From the NCBI GenBank assembly GCA_947499255.1, contig CANMNF010000002.1, positions 446,430 to 510,429 on the forward strand: a stretch of 64,000 nucleotides of DNA, given 5' to 3'. This document shows, piece by piece, positions 25,524-35,284 of this stretch (its first letter is position 1; every line of letters begins with the position of its first letter). The notes under the pieces were generated by a model. The model did no database searches and had not been told where the DNA came from. It saw only the letters and a list, made by a program, of their open reading frames with translations. The position numbers and the translations under genes were made by a program. The stretch is from an uncultured Sphingomonadaceae bacterium. GTDB lineage: Bacteria > Pseudomonadota > Alphaproteobacteria > Sphingomonadales > Sphingomonadaceae.

Positions 25524-26468
25524 TCAGGGCATGGGGCCGACGAACAGGTAAGGATCAAGCCGCGTATCGTGCCATTTGAGGCTCCAATGCAGATGCGGCC
25601 CTGTTGCGCGGCCGCTTGAACCGATGCGGCCCAAAAGCTGTCCTTGTTCGACAAAATCGCCTTCGCTTACCGCAATGTCGGAAAGATGGATGAAAGCGCT
25701 GTTGAGGCCCGCGCCATGATCAATAATGATGATCTGGCCTTCAAGGCTGAATTCGCGGCGCGATGCCAGTGTGACAAGGCCCGAGGCTGGTGCAACAAAA
25801 GGCGTTCCGCTGGGTACGGCGATATCGATGCCGGAATGATAGCTGCCGGGTTCTCCGCGATAGATACGCTGACGTCCGAAATGACCAGAAATCCGCCCCG
25901 TTACCGGCCAGACAAAATCCTGCGACCAACCATCGCTGTCGGCCTCAGCCGTGCGCGCATCCCATATCTTATCAAGCTCAGGCCGACGGCGCGCCATAAA
26001 GCTCGCGCTCGATCCGCCGGCACGTTTGGCCAAATTGATACGCTGAATGTTCCATTCGCGCGGGCTGATCGTGAGATTGTCACGCACTTCGCGGCCATCT
26101 TCGAGCGTTGCCACGAGCACCTCTTGCGTCCCGGCATCACGGTCAAACGCGGCGAAGAATTCGCCTTTGGCATCAAGCGCAAGCTCACGCTCTCCAAGGC
26201 GCACAGATGCAGCTCCCAAAGGCGCTTTGCCGCGTATCCAGCCGCCTTGCGTGAGCTCTCCGGCATAGGCGAAAAGCGGCGCGCGCGCCGGCTCTGCTGG
26301 AGCTTCGCGCACTGGTGCTTTTTCTAATGCGGGCGCTGGTGTGGCAGGCTCAGTCAGCAATTCGGTTGAAGCGAGAACCGCGCGTTCGTTAGGCTCTTCT
26401 CCGCTGGCCGGAGCGCAGGCGGCAAGGGCAATGATCACAATCAGAAGGATCGCGCGCCTCCCGCTCAC
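25524..26468 (-). CDS. M23-family peptidoglycan endopeptidase, lipoprotein
   Basis: A 314-residue protein: lipobox near the N-terminus (AILLIVIIALAAC), Ala/Pro/Glu-rich spacer, then the LytM/M23 domain with zinc motifs YHSGIDIAVPSGT (HxxxD) and GPHLHWSLKWHDTRLDPYLF (HxH), and the AFIHLSDIAVSEGDFVEQGQLLG strand region. It should cut peptidoglycan peptide bridges or serve as an amidase activator in the envelope. The start ATG overlaps the stop of the DUF2093 gene (ATGA, 26465-26468). Confidence 0.92.
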   Translation of the reverse strand: MSGRRAILLIVIIALAACAPASGEEPNERAVLASTELLTEPATPAPALEKAPVREAPAEPARAPLFAYAGELTQGGWIRGKAPLGAASVRLGERELALDAKGEFFAAFDRDAGTQEVLVATLEDGREVRDNLTISPREWNIQRINLAKRAGGSSASFMARRRPELDKIWDARTAEADSDGWSQDFVWPVTGRISGHFGRQRIYRGEPGSYHSGIDIAVPSGTPFVAPASGLVTLASRREFSLEGQIIIIDHGAGLNSAFIHLSDIAVSEGDFVEQGQLLGRIGSSGRATGPHLHWSLKWHDTRLDPYLFVGPMP

Positions 26469-26659
26469 GAAGATTCAAGCGCGCGGCGCGTGGCCAATTC
26501 CGGGCTGGCATAAGGCTCTTGCAAGTCCACGCTCCAATAAATCAGCTCTTCCAAAGGGATATGTGCCCCGCTTACCGCGCACACAACAAAGTGGCCGGGT
26601 TTCACGACACGAAAGCCATTGGGGCCATAAAGCAGCGTTGCAGCGTTATCTGAAGTCAT
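26465..26659 (-). CDS. DUF2093 family protein
   Basis: A 64-residue protein with the family pattern VVKPGHFVVCAVSGAHIPLEELIYWSVDLQEPYASPELATRR, common and short in alphaproteobacteria; function unknown. ATG 26659 has TAAGG at about 9 bases, whereas the ATG two codons earlier (26665) is too close to it. It lies between xseA and the M23 gene on one strand and is coupled to the latter by ATGA. Confidence 0.85.
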   Translation of the reverse strand: MTSDNAATLLYGPNGFRVVKPGHFVVCAVSGAHIPLEELIYWSVDLQEPYASPELATRRALESS

Positions 26660-26692
26660 CAACATGGGCCTTAAAGTAACAACGTATCGCGC

Positions 26693-28165
26693 TCAAAGCA
26701 ATTTTGGTTGTCCATTATCGGGCAATTTTGATGGTGATTTGCGCTTGGGCGCGGGGCGTGGCCGTGGCGTGGGAGCGGCGCCTGCTTGCGGTGTTTCGAT
26801 GGTGCCATCGGCAAACTGAATCGCCAAAGCTGCCTCTTTGCGCGCTGCCGATGCGCTGGTGAGCGCTTTGCCATCGCCATCGCGCACAATCGCATAGCCG
26901 CGCGCCAACGGGCGTTCGGGATGCAATTGCTCTGCCAACCGCGCCAATCCGGTAAGCTTTTGCCGCTGTTCAGCGATGCGGCGCATCACGAGGCTGGGGT
27001 CCAACCGCGCATTTGCCAATTTGCGTTCCGCATCGCGCAAGGAACGTTGCATAGTGGCGGGAGACAGGCGCAATTTCGCCAGCTTTTCACGTCCCTGTGC
27101 TGCGCGATCGAACAGGCCGCGGCGCAGACGTTCGCTCAGATCATCCAAACGCTGCGTTTGCGCCTGCAAAAGCTGTTCTGGCCGCGGCAATCGCTGCGCC
27201 CGCGCGGCCAACCGCTCGCGACCCAACGTTACAGGGCGCAGGCCAGCGCGTTTTTGCCGATGCGCAAGGTCTTCGATCATCGCTTCGATTTCGCGCCTGA
27301 CGGGCACGGCGATTTCTGCTGCTGCAGTGGGTGTTGGCGCGCGCTGATCGGCGGCGAAATCGGCCAAAGTGGTGTCCGTTTCGTGGCCCACCGCGCTGAT
27401 CACAGGGATCGGGCTTTCAGCGATGGCGCGCACCACCATTTCTTCATTAAAGGCCCACAGATCTTCGATTGAGCCGCCCCCGCGCCCCACGATCAGCAAA
27501 TCGGGTTTGGGAACCGCGCCGCCTTTTTCCATTGCGCCAAAGCCGCGCACAGCCTGCGCCACTTGCTCGGCTGCGCCTTGGCCTTGCACCAGCACGGGCC
27601 ACAGCAAGACATGGGTGGGAAAGCGATCATGCAGGCGGTGCAAAATATCGCGGATTACTGCACCTGTGGGCGATGTCACAACACCGATCACGCGCGGCGC
27701 GAAAGGCAGGCGACGCTTGCGCTCCTCAGCGAAAAGCCCCTCTTGCGCCAAACGTGCGCGTGTCTTCTCAAGCAAAGCCAGCAGCGCGCCTTCCCCGGCG
27801 ATCTCCATTCGCTCCATCACAATCTGATATTTGGAGCGGCCCGCATAAGTCGTGAGTTTGCCCGTGGCGATAACTTCCAGGCCGTCTTCAGGCTGAAACG
27901 ACAGGCGCGGCACGGCAGAGCGCCACATCACCCCATCCATCACCGCGCCTTCATCCTTCAAGCTGCAATACAGATGGCCCGAAGCCGCCTTTTTGACGCC
28001 TGATAATTCTCCGCGCAGCTTCACATGGCCGAACTGATCTTCCACCGTGCGCTTCAAAGCGCGCGATATCTCGGTGATCGAGAGTGGCTGGGAATTGTCG
28101 CCGCTGCGCTGCTTGGCTACGAGCGGGGCATTGTTGTCTTCAGAATCGGAATTGGGGTTAGCCAT
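26693..28165 (-). CDS. xseA: Exodeoxyribonuclease VII large subunit
   Basis: A 490-residue nuclease subunit that, with XseB, degrades single-stranded DNA to oligonucleotides. Visible are the N-terminal OB fold ([39 protein letters not shown]) and the catalytic middle ([76 protein letters not shown]). A coiled-coil region follows, then a basic Pro-rich tail. ATG 28165 ([10 protein letters not shown]) has AAGGA inside the purD coding region. Its start codon overlaps that of divergent purD in the tetramer CATG. Confidence 0.96.
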   Translation of the reverse strand: MANPNSDSEDNNAPLVAKQRSGDNSQPLSITEISRALKRTVEDQFGHVKLRGELSGVKKAASGHLYCSLKDEGAVMDGVMWRSAVPRLSFQPEDGLEVIATGKLTTYAGRSKYQIVMERMEIAGEGALLALLEKTRARLAQEGLFAEERKRRLPFAPRVIGVVTSPTGAVIRDILHRLHDRFPTHVLLWPVLVQGQGAAEQVAQAVRGFGAMEKGGAVPKPDLLIVGRGGGSIEDLWAFNEEMVVRAIAESPIPVISAVGHETDTTLADFAADQRAPTPTAAAEIAVPVRREIEAMIEDLAHRQKRAGLRPVTLGRERLAARAQRLPRPEQLLQAQTQRLDDLSERLRRGLFDRAAQGREKLAKLRLSPATMQRSLRDAERKLANARLDPSLVMRRIAEQRQKLTGLARLAEQLHPERPLARGYAIVRDGDGKALTSASAARKEAALAIQFADGTIETPQAGAAPTPRPRPAPKRKSPSKLPDNGQPKLL

Positions 28166-29450
28166 GAATATCCTTGTACTGGGATCGGGCGGTCGTGAAC
28201 ATGCTCTGGTGTGGAAGCTGGCGCAATCCCGCGCCATTGCAAAAGACGGGGGAAAGCTGTTTGCTGCCCCCGGCAATCCGGGCATGGCGCAAAATGCGCG
28301 GTGTGTTGCGACAGATGCGACAGATCATGGCGCAGTGGCACAATTCTGCCAGGATGAGCGAATCGGCTTGGTCGTGATCGGGCCAGAAGCACCTTTGGTT
28401 GATGGCCTTGCCGATAGCCTACGCGCCGAGGGCTTTCCCGTTTTCGGCCCATCCAAAGCGGCTGCCCAATTGGAAGGCTCCAAAGGCTTTACCAAAGCCT
28501 TGTGTGACCGCGCGGGGATCCCCACCGCAGCCTATGTCCAATGCACCTCGCTTGCACAGGCCAAGGAAGCGCTCGCGACATTTTCCGCCCCTTTTGTGCT
28601 GAAAGCTGACGGGCTTGCCGCCGGCAAAGGTGTGGTGATCGCGCAAAGCGAAGCGCATGCGCATGAAGCGCTTGAAGATATGTTCGGCGGCAAATTCGGT
28701 GCCGCTGGTGCAGAAGTCGTGATCGAGGCTTTTATGCACGGCGAGGAGGCGAGCTTGTTCGCTCTCACCGATGGCAAGGCGATCACGCTGTTCGGCACCG
28801 CTCAAGATCACAAGCGCGTGGGCGAAGGCGATACCGGGCCAAATACCGGCGGCATGGGCGCTTATTCCCCGGCGCGTGTGCTGACGCCGGACTTGCTTGA
28901 AGCGGCGATGGAGCGGATCATTACGCCGACCGTGCGGCAAATGGCGGCAGAAGGGATGCCCTATTCCGGTGTGCTTTATGCCGGACTGATGTTGACCGAT
29001 GAGGGGCCCAAACTGGTCGAATACAATGCCCGCTTTGGCGATCCGGAATGCCAGGTTCTGATGATGCGGCTGGAAAGCGATCTGGCGGAGTACTTGCTGG
29101 CCTGCGCGCAAGAACGGCTGGGCGAGATGCCCGAAGCAGCCTTCATCGAAGATACCGCCATGACCGTGGTGATGGCCGCGAAGGGCTATCCGGCGAGCGC
29201 GGAAAAAGGCGGCGCGATTGACCTGCGCGATGCTGAGGATGAAGGCGCAGTGGTGTTCCACGCAGGCACTTCGCGCGATGACGCAGGCGTTCTGCGCGCG
29301 AGTGGCGGCCGGGTGCTGAATGTGACGGCCTCGGGCGCGGACACAAGGGCTGCGCAGGATGCCGCCTATACTGCGGTGGAGAAGGTTGATTTCGCCTCCG
29401 GATTTTACCGGCGCGATATTGGCTGGCGGGAGATTGAGCGGGAGAGCTAG
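28164..29450 (+). CDS. purD: Phosphoribosylamine-glycine ligase (GAR synthetase)
   Basis: A 428-residue ATP-grasp enzyme for the second step of purine synthesis, joining glycine to phosphoribosylamine. Visible are [91 protein letters not shown] and [21 protein letters not shown] 28164 overlaps the xseA ATG of the other strand by two bases, so its promoter must lie in xseA coding sequence. The TAG stop lies in CTAG, which also supplies the stop of the convergent GFA gene. Confidence 0.97.
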   Translation: MNILVLGSGGREHALVWKLAQSRAIAKDGGKLFAAPGNPGMAQNARCVATDATDHGAVAQFCQDERIGLVVIGPEAPLVDGLADSLRAEGFPVFGPSKAAAQLEGSKGFTKALCDRAGIPTAAYVQCTSLAQAKEALATFSAPFVLKADGLAAGKGVVIAQSEAHAHEALEDMFGGKFGAAGAEVVIEAFMHGEEASLFALTDGKAITLFGTAQDHKRVGEGDTGPNTGGMGAYSPARVLTPDLLEAAMERIITPTVRQMAAEGMPYSGVLYAGLMLTDEGPKLVEYNARFGDPECQVLMMRLESDLAEYLLACAQERLGEMPEAAFIEDTAMTVVMAAKGYPASAEKGGAIDLRDAEDEGAVVFHAGTSRDDAGVLRASGGRVLNVTASGADTRAAQDAAYTAVEKVDFASGFYRRDIGWREIERES

Positions 29451-29875
29451 CCTTCTGCAGGCGGCATGCCTTCAAACCGGGGCAAGCCGTCGTCGATTTT
29501 CACCCACGGCTGCATATGTGCAGTGAAGATGTGCATTTCGGGTTTAACCTCGACGCTTTCATCCAACGCACCGGCTTTCAAGAAGATATAGCCCGGATCG
29601 GAATCGCATGTCAGGTAAACGCCCGATCCGCACTTGGCGCAGGAATAGCGATGCACCGCCGATCCGCTGTCGCCTGAAACGGTGTAGACCGCAGCATCGC
29701 CTTTGGCCTCAAAACCAGCATCCGGACACATCAATTCTACTGAGAATGGGCTGCCGGAAACCTTCTGGCAGGTTTGGCAATGGCAGAAAAACGTAGCAAC
29801 TGGCTCCTCCGGGACAGTGACGCTCATCGCACCGCAATGGCAATTCCCGGCTAACGCTGTGTCGGAATTGTTCAT
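29447..29875 (-). CDS. GFA-family (glutathione-dependent formaldehyde-activating-like) zinc protein
   Basis: A 142-residue protein with the Cys pattern of the GFA fold: [35 protein letters not shown]. The cysteines bind structural zinc. The name-giving activity is known only for some members, and most have no assigned role. ATG 29875 has CAAGGCG upstream. The stop is shared with convergent purD in the CTAG at 29447-29450. Confidence 0.87.
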   Translation of the reverse strand: MNNSDTALAGNCHCGAMSVTVPEEPVATFFCHCQTCQKVSGSPFSVELMCPDAGFEAKGDAAVYTVSGDSGSAVHRYSCAKCGSGVYLTCDSDPGYIFLKAGALDESVEVKPEMHIFTAHMQPWVKIDDGLPRFEGMPPAEG

Positions 29876-29984
29876 GTCGCCTTGCACTTGTGTTCCTCGC
29901 GGCAATAGACAACCGCGCCCAGTCCCAGTCAAGATGCCCAGTCAAGATGTCTTCCCAGTCAGCTTATCGCTAGAGCGATCGTAG

Positions 29985-31157
29985 CTAAACCACCTCACCA
30001 GCTGCATATCCACTCGCCCAGGCCCATTGAAAGTTGTATCCGCCCAGCCAGCCGGTGACGTCCACGCATTCGCCTATTGCATATAGGCCCGGCACCTTTT
30101 TCACTTCCATCGTTTTGCTCGACAATTCGGCTGTACTGATGCCGCCTGCGGTCACTTCGGCTTTAGCGAAGCCTTCGGTGCCATTGGGGTGGAATTGCCA
30201 GTTTTTGAGGCGTGCACCGATAGTGCGCAGGTCTTTATCGCGGCAGTCGCCTAAGGGCCGCTCGGCTCCCAATCGCTCCGCCAAAGCAGTGGCAAGGCGT
30301 TGGGGCATGTGGCTGCGCAGGGCAGTGGAGACGCTGGCTTTGGGGTTTTGTTGCTTGGCCGTGATCAGGCATTCTGCGTATGTTTCGGGGAGGAAGTCTA
30401 TCGCCAGCACTTCGCCGTGGTGCCAATAAGAAGAGGCTTGCAGAATTGCCGGGCCGGACAAGCCGCGATGTGTCATCAAAGCCGCCTCGCGAAAAGTGGT
30501 TCCGCCTGCGCTCGCATTCACTTGGGAGGCAACACCCGATAGCTCACGAAACAAGATGTCCTGATCGCTCAACGTCAGAGGCACCAAGGCCGGACGCGGC
30601 TCCACCACTTTCAACCCAAATTGCCGCGCCAGATCATAGGCAAAGCCGCTCGCGCCCATTTTGGGAATACTCGGCCCACCTGTCGCAATCACGAGCGAAG
30701 GTGCGGTGAAACGGCCATGCTGCGTGGTGACGGTGTAGCGGCCATCTGCGTGGGTGACGTCCGAAATCGCATGGTCGCAGCGCACTTCGCCGCCACCGCG
30801 CTCCACCTCATCCATCAACATCGCGACCACTTGGCGCGCAGAGCCATCGCAAAACAGCTGGCCCAGCGTTTTTTCGTGCCACGCAATGCCATAGGAATCG
30901 ATCAAATCGACAAAATCTTGCGCGGTATAGCGGCTGAGCGCTGAGCGGGCGAAATGGCGATTGGTGGACAAGAACCGTTCTGGCACCGTGCCAATATTCG
31001 TGAAATTGCAGCGTCCGCCGCCCGAAATCAGGATCTTTTTGCCCGGCGCGTCTGCATGATCGAGCACCAATGTGCGCCGCCCGCGTTTGCCCGCTTGCGC
31101 TGCACAAAACAGCCCCGCCGCGCCTGCGCCCAGAACAATGGCATCCAATTCAAACAC
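29985..31157 (-). CDS. HI0933/BaiN-family FAD-dependent oxidoreductase
   Basis: A 390-residue flavoprotein: an N-terminal dinucleotide fold (AIVLGAGAAGLFCAAQAGKRG), then the family signatures GKKILISGGGRCNFTN, VIATGGPSIPKMGASGFAYDLARQFGL, MTHRGLSGPAILQAS and the C-terminal GLYAIGECVDVTGWLGGYNFQWAWASGYAAG. Substrate is unknown. It is 27 bases downstream of the adenosine kinase-like gene on the same strand, so they may share a transcript. Confidence 0.9.
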   Translation of the reverse strand: MFELDAIVLGAGAAGLFCAAQAGKRGRRTLVLDHADAPGKKILISGGGRCNFTNIGTVPERFLSTNRHFARSALSRYTAQDFVDLIDSYGIAWHEKTLGQLFCDGSARQVVAMLMDEVERGGGEVRCDHAISDVTHADGRYTVTTQHGRFTAPSLVIATGGPSIPKMGASGFAYDLARQFGLKVVEPRPALVPLTLSDQDILFRELSGVASQVNASAGGTTFREAALMTHRGLSGPAILQASSYWHHGEVLAIDFLPETYAECLITAKQQNPKASVSTALRSHMPQRLATALAERLGAERPLGDCRDKDLRTIGARLKNWQFHPNGTEGFAKAEVTAGGISTAELSSKTMEVKKVPGLYAIGECVDVTGWLGGYNFQWAWASGYAAGEVV

Positions 31158-31184
31158 GCGCGCGGCCCCAGATCGCCAGAGGTG

Positions 31185-32195
31185 TTACGACAGTTTTTCT
31201 GCCATCAAAGCTTGCAAATCCGCCTCAGGCCGTGCGCCGTAATGCGAGATAATCTCTGCTGCCGCGATCGCTCCGCGTTTAAGGCATGTCGCCGGAGCTT
31301 CCTCGCGCACATGGCCATAGAGAAAGCCCGCTGCAAACAAATCGCCAGCACCGGTGGTATCAACCACTTGCGCTACGCGCTGCGCAGCGACGGAAAATTG
31401 CTCACCATTGGTAAGGCACACTGCACCTTGCGCACCGCGGGTCACCACCAGAACGGGGACCAGATTGGCCAGCGCACCCAAACCAGCGGCAAAATCGGTC
31501 TCACCGGTGATTGCCGCCAGCTCCACTTCGTTGGCGAACAGGATATCGATCAGGCCATCTTCGATAAGCTTGCGAAAATCTTCGCCATATCGATCAATCA
31601 CAAAGGCATCGGACAATGTAAAAGCGACTTTGCGGCCCGCTGCGCGTGCGGTTTTGATCGCAGCGCGCATCGCAGCGCGCGGCTCTTCCGGGTCCCACAA
31701 ATATCCTTCGAGATACAAGATGCTGGCCCCGCCAATCGCTTCTTCATCCAAAGCCTCAGAGGGCAGGAATTGGGACGCGCCAAGGAAGGTGTTCATCGTG
31801 CGCTGCCCATCAGGTGTCACGAAAATCAGGCAGCGCGCGGTGGGCGGTTCGCTTTCCTTGTCGCTTGTAGGGCGAGGGGCGGTATCAAAATCGATCCCGA
31901 CCGCGCGGATATCATGTGCAAATACCTGGCCCAGCTGATCATCAGCCACTTGGCCAACAAACGCACATTGCGCACCCAATGCCGATAGGCCCGCCAGCGT
32001 ATTGGCAGCAGAACCGCCGGAAATCTCGCGCGCAGGCCCCATCGCTTGATAAAGCTCGCTCGCGCCATCAGCATCGATCAAAGTCATGCCGCCTTTGGGT
32101 ATTCCAAGCTCCTCAACCAACTCATCACTGGCAGAGGCAACGACATCAACGATGGCATTGCCAATGGCGATCACATCATAGCGCGGCTGGGACAT
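31185..32195 (-). CDS. Adenosine kinase-like PfkB-family carbohydrate kinase
   Basis: A 336-residue kinase of the ribokinase/PfkB superfamily. Visible are AIGNAIVDVVA, the SGGSAANTLAGLSALGAQCAFVG substrate motif, TPDGQRTMNTFLGAS, FANEVELAAITGE, VLVVTRGAQGAV and the anion-hole/ATP motif VVDTTGAGDLFAAGFLYG. Closest in pattern to the alphaproteobacterial adenosine kinases that make AMP from adenosine; other nucleosides or sugars are possible. Normal length for the family. Confidence 0.87.
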   Translation of the reverse strand: MSQPRYDVIAIGNAIVDVVASASDELVEELGIPKGGMTLIDADGASELYQAMGPAREISGGSAANTLAGLSALGAQCAFVGQVADDQLGQVFAHDIRAVGIDFDTAPRPTSDKESEPPTARCLIFVTPDGQRTMNTFLGASQFLPSEALDEEAIGGASILYLEGYLWDPEEPRAAMRAAIKTARAAGRKVAFTLSDAFVIDRYGEDFRKLIEDGLIDILFANEVELAAITGETDFAAGLGALANLVPVLVVTRGAQGAVCLTNGEQFSVAAQRVAQVVDTTGAGDLFAAGFLYGHVREEAPATCLKRGAIAAAEIISHYGARPEADLQALMAEKLS

Positions 32196-32280
32196 ATCTT
32201 CTCCTCATTCGGCCGCCCAATAATGCCATTGGGCGACACGGCGTTGACTTGGCGCAGCGCGGCCCTAATCGCAAGATCAC

Positions 32281-32985
32281 ATGGGTCAATTACCACCATC
32301 TGTGCTGCTGGGCCTTGGACAGCTCTTTGATGGGGCAGTGCTGCGCATTTTGATCAAAAGCATTGCGTTGACAATCGCAGTATTTGTGATCGTAGCAGTC
32401 GCGGCCTGGTTTGCGTGGAGTTACACACTCACATGGTTGGGCATGGATGATGAGATTTTCACAGGCGCGAGAGGTTTGCGCGGCATTGCATCCGCCATGC
32501 TGGCGCTGCTGGGATTGTGGCTGATCTGGCGCATTGTCGCGATGGGCGTGGTGCAATTTTATGCCGAGGACGTGGTGCGCGCTGTCGAAGCGCGGCATTA
32601 CTCGCAAGAAATGCAGGCCGCGCGCGATTTGCCTTTTGTAGAGCAATTGCAACAGGCATTGGGTGCATCAGGGCGCGCTTTGCTGTTTAACATTCTGGCG
32701 GCGCCATTTGCCTTGGCGGTTTTGTTTACAGGGATCGGTCCTGCGGTGGTTTTTTGGGTGGTCAATGCTTTGCTTTTAGGACGTGAATTTCAAGATATGG
32801 TCTGGCTGCGGCATCGCGGAGACAAGGCGGATACCCCGCCGATTGGGAAAGCCACACGCTTTACGCTGGGCGCAGCGATTGCCGGATTGCTGACCGTGCC
32901 GTTTGCAAATTTTCTTGCACCCGTTCTTGGGGCAACGACAGCTACACATTTAATACATCGCAGCGAAAGAGCGCGTCATGCCTAA
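32281..32985 (+). CDS. EI24/CysZ-like membrane protein
   Basis: A 234-residue protein with about four strongly hydrophobic segments and the EI24 family pattern (LGLGQLFDGAVLRILIKSIALTIAVF, PPIGKATRFTLGAAIAGLLTVPFANFLAPVLGATTATHLIHR). In enteric bacteria the related CysZ takes up sulfate; this more distant member cannot be assigned a substrate. Its stop overlaps the start of the lipoprotein gene by 8 bases. Confidence 0.82.
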   Translation: MGQLPPSVLLGLGQLFDGAVLRILIKSIALTIAVFVIVAVAAWFAWSYTLTWLGMDDEIFTGARGLRGIASAMLALLGLWLIWRIVAMGVVQFYAEDVVRAVEARHYSQEMQAARDLPFVEQLQQALGASGRALLFNILAAPFALAVLFTGIGPAVVFWVVNALLLGREFQDMVWLRHRGDKADTPPIGKATRFTLGAAIAGLLTVPFANFLAPVLGATTATHLIHRSERARHA

Positions 32986-33415
32986 GTTCACTCGCCTGAT
33001 TGCGGCCTCCGCATTGAGCATTGCGCTCACAGCATGCGTCTCCACGCCGCGATCAAACACGGCTCCTCCACCGCCGCCGCGCGATCCTGCGCCTGTTGTG
33101 ATCACCCCGCCCACGCGCCCGCCTGCGCCGGTACAAAGCTTTCGCGGAGCAGAAATCATGCAGGTGCCCGGCCTAGAGCAAGTGATACGCGCCAATGCCC
33201 GCAGCTTGGAAGCGCAATTCGGCACGCCCCAGCTCAATGTTCGCGAAGGTGATATGCGCAAACTGCAATTTGCAGGACCTGCCTGCGTGCTCGACATATT
33301 CCTCTATCCCTTGGCCCAAGGCGCGCAACCTGTTGCCACATGGGTGGAGGCGCGCCGGGCCAGCGATGGCGCGGCGGTGGATAGGGCGGCATGTGTCGCG
33401 GCTTTGCGGCGGTAA
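32978..33415 (+). CDS. Small lipoprotein, unknown
   Basis: A 145-residue protein with a lipobox (LIAASALSIALTAC, Cys20) and a Pro-rich linker (APPPPPRDPAPVVITPPTRPPAPV). A globular domain of about 90 residues with two further cysteines follows (GPACVLDIFLYPL, RAACVAALRR), possibly a disulfide. Anchored in the envelope; no family is recognised. It overlaps the EI24 gene end. Confidence 0.7.
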   Translation: MPKFTRLIAASALSIALTACVSTPRSNTAPPPPPRDPAPVVITPPTRPPAPVQSFRGAEIMQVPGLEQVIRANARSLEAQFGTPQLNVREGDMRKLQFAGPACVLDIFLYPLAQGAQPVATWVEARRASDGAAVDRAACVAALRR

Positions 33416-33473
33416 CCTGAATTTAAGCTCAATTGCCTATGCAACTCAGGTGAAACTACTGGGAATTGTATCA

Positions 33474-34415
33474 ATGAGCTTCCATTTCGCCGATATCGCC
33501 CGTCAGGCCGCATCCGACCGCGCGATTTCCCCAGAGGAAATCCTCGAACTGCGCCGCGCAGGTTGGGCCGATGGCCGCATGTCGCGCGAAGAAGCACAAG
33601 CGCTGTTTACCGCGCAAGACACGCTCACCGCGCCATGCCAAGAATGGACCGATTTCTTCGTCGAAGCCATCCGCAACTATGTTTTGGAAGGCAGCGAACC
33701 GCGTGGATATGCCAGCGAAGAAGAAGCCAATTGGCTGATCGCACAGGTCGAAGGCGATGGCCGCGTCTGCTCCATGGCGGAAATGGAATTGCTGGTGCAA
33801 ATCGCTGAAAAATCGCAAAATGTGCCCGAAATTCTCAAAAACTACATCCTCGATACGATCGAGGAGGAAGTGATGACCGGCTCTGGTCCCACACGTTGCG
33901 GCGGAGAACTGGCCGATTGCCATGTGACAAAAGCCGAAGCACAAATCGTACGCCGGGTGATTTTCGGGCAAGCCAGCGATCGTCCAGGCGGAGTAAGCCG
34001 TTCAGAAGCTGAAATGTTGTTTCGCGTGAAGGATGCCGTCGTCACCCACGATAACGCTCCGGAATTCAAACGCTTGTTCATCCAAGGCGTTGGCAATTAT
34101 TTGATGGGTTTTGCCAGCGCTTCGGCACAAATCAGCGGTGAACGCGCGCTTGAACTGGCCGCTTTTATCAGTGACAACAAGGTCAATGTGGGCCGCTTTA
34201 TGGGCCGCATGGCGAAAGACGCGCCTAATGCGTTTGGCAAGGTTTTCGGCCGCAAAGGCACGAAGACAGGCCGCGATGTGCTTTATGCGGAAGCGATCAG
34301 TGTCACCAGTGATGAGCAAGACTGGCTGGACGCACAAATCGATGCGAATGGCGAAGTTGATGCCTATGATCAGGCGTTGCTTGAATTCCTCGCTGAGGAA
34401 ACCGGGCAGGCGTAA
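33474..34415 (+). CDS. Unknown acidic protein with tandem helical repeats
   Basis: A 313-residue soluble protein. At least three times I see the pattern 'G-x-[IV]-S/T-x-x-E ... L ... helix ... EW/EF..FF/LF': ISPEEILELRRAGWADGRMSREEAQALF, CSMAEMELLVQIAE, VTKAEAQIVRRVIF and VSRSEAEMLFRVKD. WTDFFVEAIRNYVL and FKRLFIQGVGNYLM are matching partner helices. It ends VTSDEQDWLDAQIDANGEVDAYDQALLEFLAEE, reminiscent of TerB- or EF-hand-like helical folds. The ATG at 33474 follows the lipoprotein by 58 bases; RBS GGGAA is weak. Function is unknown. Confidence 0.65.
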   Translation: MSFHFADIARQAASDRAISPEEILELRRAGWADGRMSREEAQALFTAQDTLTAPCQEWTDFFVEAIRNYVLEGSEPRGYASEEEANWLIAQVEGDGRVCSMAEMELLVQIAEKSQNVPEILKNYILDTIEEEVMTGSGPTRCGGELADCHVTKAEAQIVRRVIFGQASDRPGGVSRSEAEMLFRVKDAVVTHDNAPEFKRLFIQGVGNYLMGFASASAQISGERALELAAFISDNKVNVGRFMGRMAKDAPNAFGKVFGRKGTKTGRDVLYAEAISVTSDEQDWLDAQIDANGEVDAYDQALLEFLAEETGQA

Positions 34416-34433
34416 AGCGCTAGTTTTGAAAGC

Positions 34434-34799
34434 TTAGACCATAAAGCTTTCACCGCAGCCGCAAGCGCCTTTGGCATTGGGGTTTTCAAATACGAAACCG
34501 GCGGAGAAATCATCTTCCACCCAGTCCATGATGCTGCCCACCAGATACAGTACAGATGCGCCATCGATGTAAAAGATGCCGCCGGGCGTTTCGATCTTTT
34601 CGTCAAAGGCGAGCTCTTCGCTCACATAATCAACCGAATAGGCAAGGCCTGAACATCCGCGGCGCGGCGTCGATAGCTTAACGCCAATTGCATCATTGGG
34701 CGCTTTGCTCATAAGGTCCGCAATGCGCGCTTCAGCACCTTTGGTCAGGATAACTGCGGCTTTGGGCGCTGGCCGGGTGGTAGTGCCGATATCGCTCAT
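34434..34799 (-). CDS. sufA: Fe-S cluster assembly A-type carrier
   Basis: A 121-residue A-type carrier that holds and transfers nascent Fe-S clusters. It has the three family cysteines in RRGCSGLAY and GACGCGESF, plus KLSTPRRGCSGLAYSVDYV. ATG 34799 overlaps the sufT stop by one base (TGATG), so it is translationally coupled. It is the last gene of the suf operon. A second A-type carrier, erpA, lies at 61.9 kb. Confidence 0.93.
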   Translation of the reverse strand: MSDIGTTTRPAPKAAVILTKGAEARIADLMSKAPNDAIGVKLSTPRRGCSGLAYSVDYVSEELAFDEKIETPGGIFYIDGASVLYLVGSIMDWVEDDFSAGFVFENPNAKGACGCGESFMV

Positions 34800-35284
34800 C
34801 ACAACATCCCCAGTTCTAGACGGGCCTCATCGCTCATCTTCGAAGGATCCCAAGGCGGATCCCATGTCACATTGACTTCGGCATCACGAACCCCTGGAAT
34901 TGCGCCAATCCGCATTTCAATTTCGCCCGGCATGGTTTCAGCCACAGGACAATGCGGCGTAGTCAGCGTCATGGTAACATCGACATCGGCATCTTCGCCC
35001 ACTTCGACCCCATAGATCAGGCCAAGGTCATAGATGTTTACAGGGATTTCAGGATCATAGATATCCTTTAATGCCGCAATCACCTCTTCATAGAGCGCGC
35101 CGCCCGGCTCCCCGGCGGCCGCATCGGCAGGCTTTTGCTGCAAGAAGCCATCGAGATAATCACGCTTGCGCTCCAGCTTGTCAGCAGCGCTTTCCTCTTC
35201 GATCGGCGCATCAGAAACGCGGGCGCGCGGCGGCTTGGCCACCGCGTCTTCGGCTTCGGTCTTGGTCTCGGTCTGGTTGTCCAT
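34799..35284 (-). CDS. sufT: SUF-associated MIP18/DUF59 protein SufT
   Basis: A 161-residue protein. An acidic N-terminal extension of about 60 residues precedes the MIP18 domain: EEVIAALKDIYDPEIPVNIYDLGLIYGVEV, MTLTTPHCPVAETMPGEIEMRI, VRDAEVNVTWDPPWDPSKMSDEARLELG. SufT proteins assist Fe-S maturation. Both ends overlap neighbours by one base (TGATG with sufS upstream and with sufA downstream), so translation is coupled along sufS-sufT-sufA. Confidence 0.92.
   Translation of the reverse strand: MDNQTETKTEAEDAVAKPPRARVSDAPIEEESAADKLERKRDYLDGFLQQKPADAAAGEPGGALYEEVIAALKDIYDPEIPVNIYDLGLIYGVEVGEDADVDVTMTLTTPHCPVAETMPGEIEMRIGAIPGVRDAEVNVTWDPPWDPSKMSDEARLELGML

Noticed and set aside
30954-31988. 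344-residue plus-strand ORF
   Set aside because: Antisense to the flavoprotein and adenosine kinase-like genes, which carry complete family motifs.
34427-34452. Palindrome TGAAAGCTT/AAGCTTTCA at the sufA stop as a terminator
   Set aside because: No T run on either strand, and part of the stem is sufA coding sequence.
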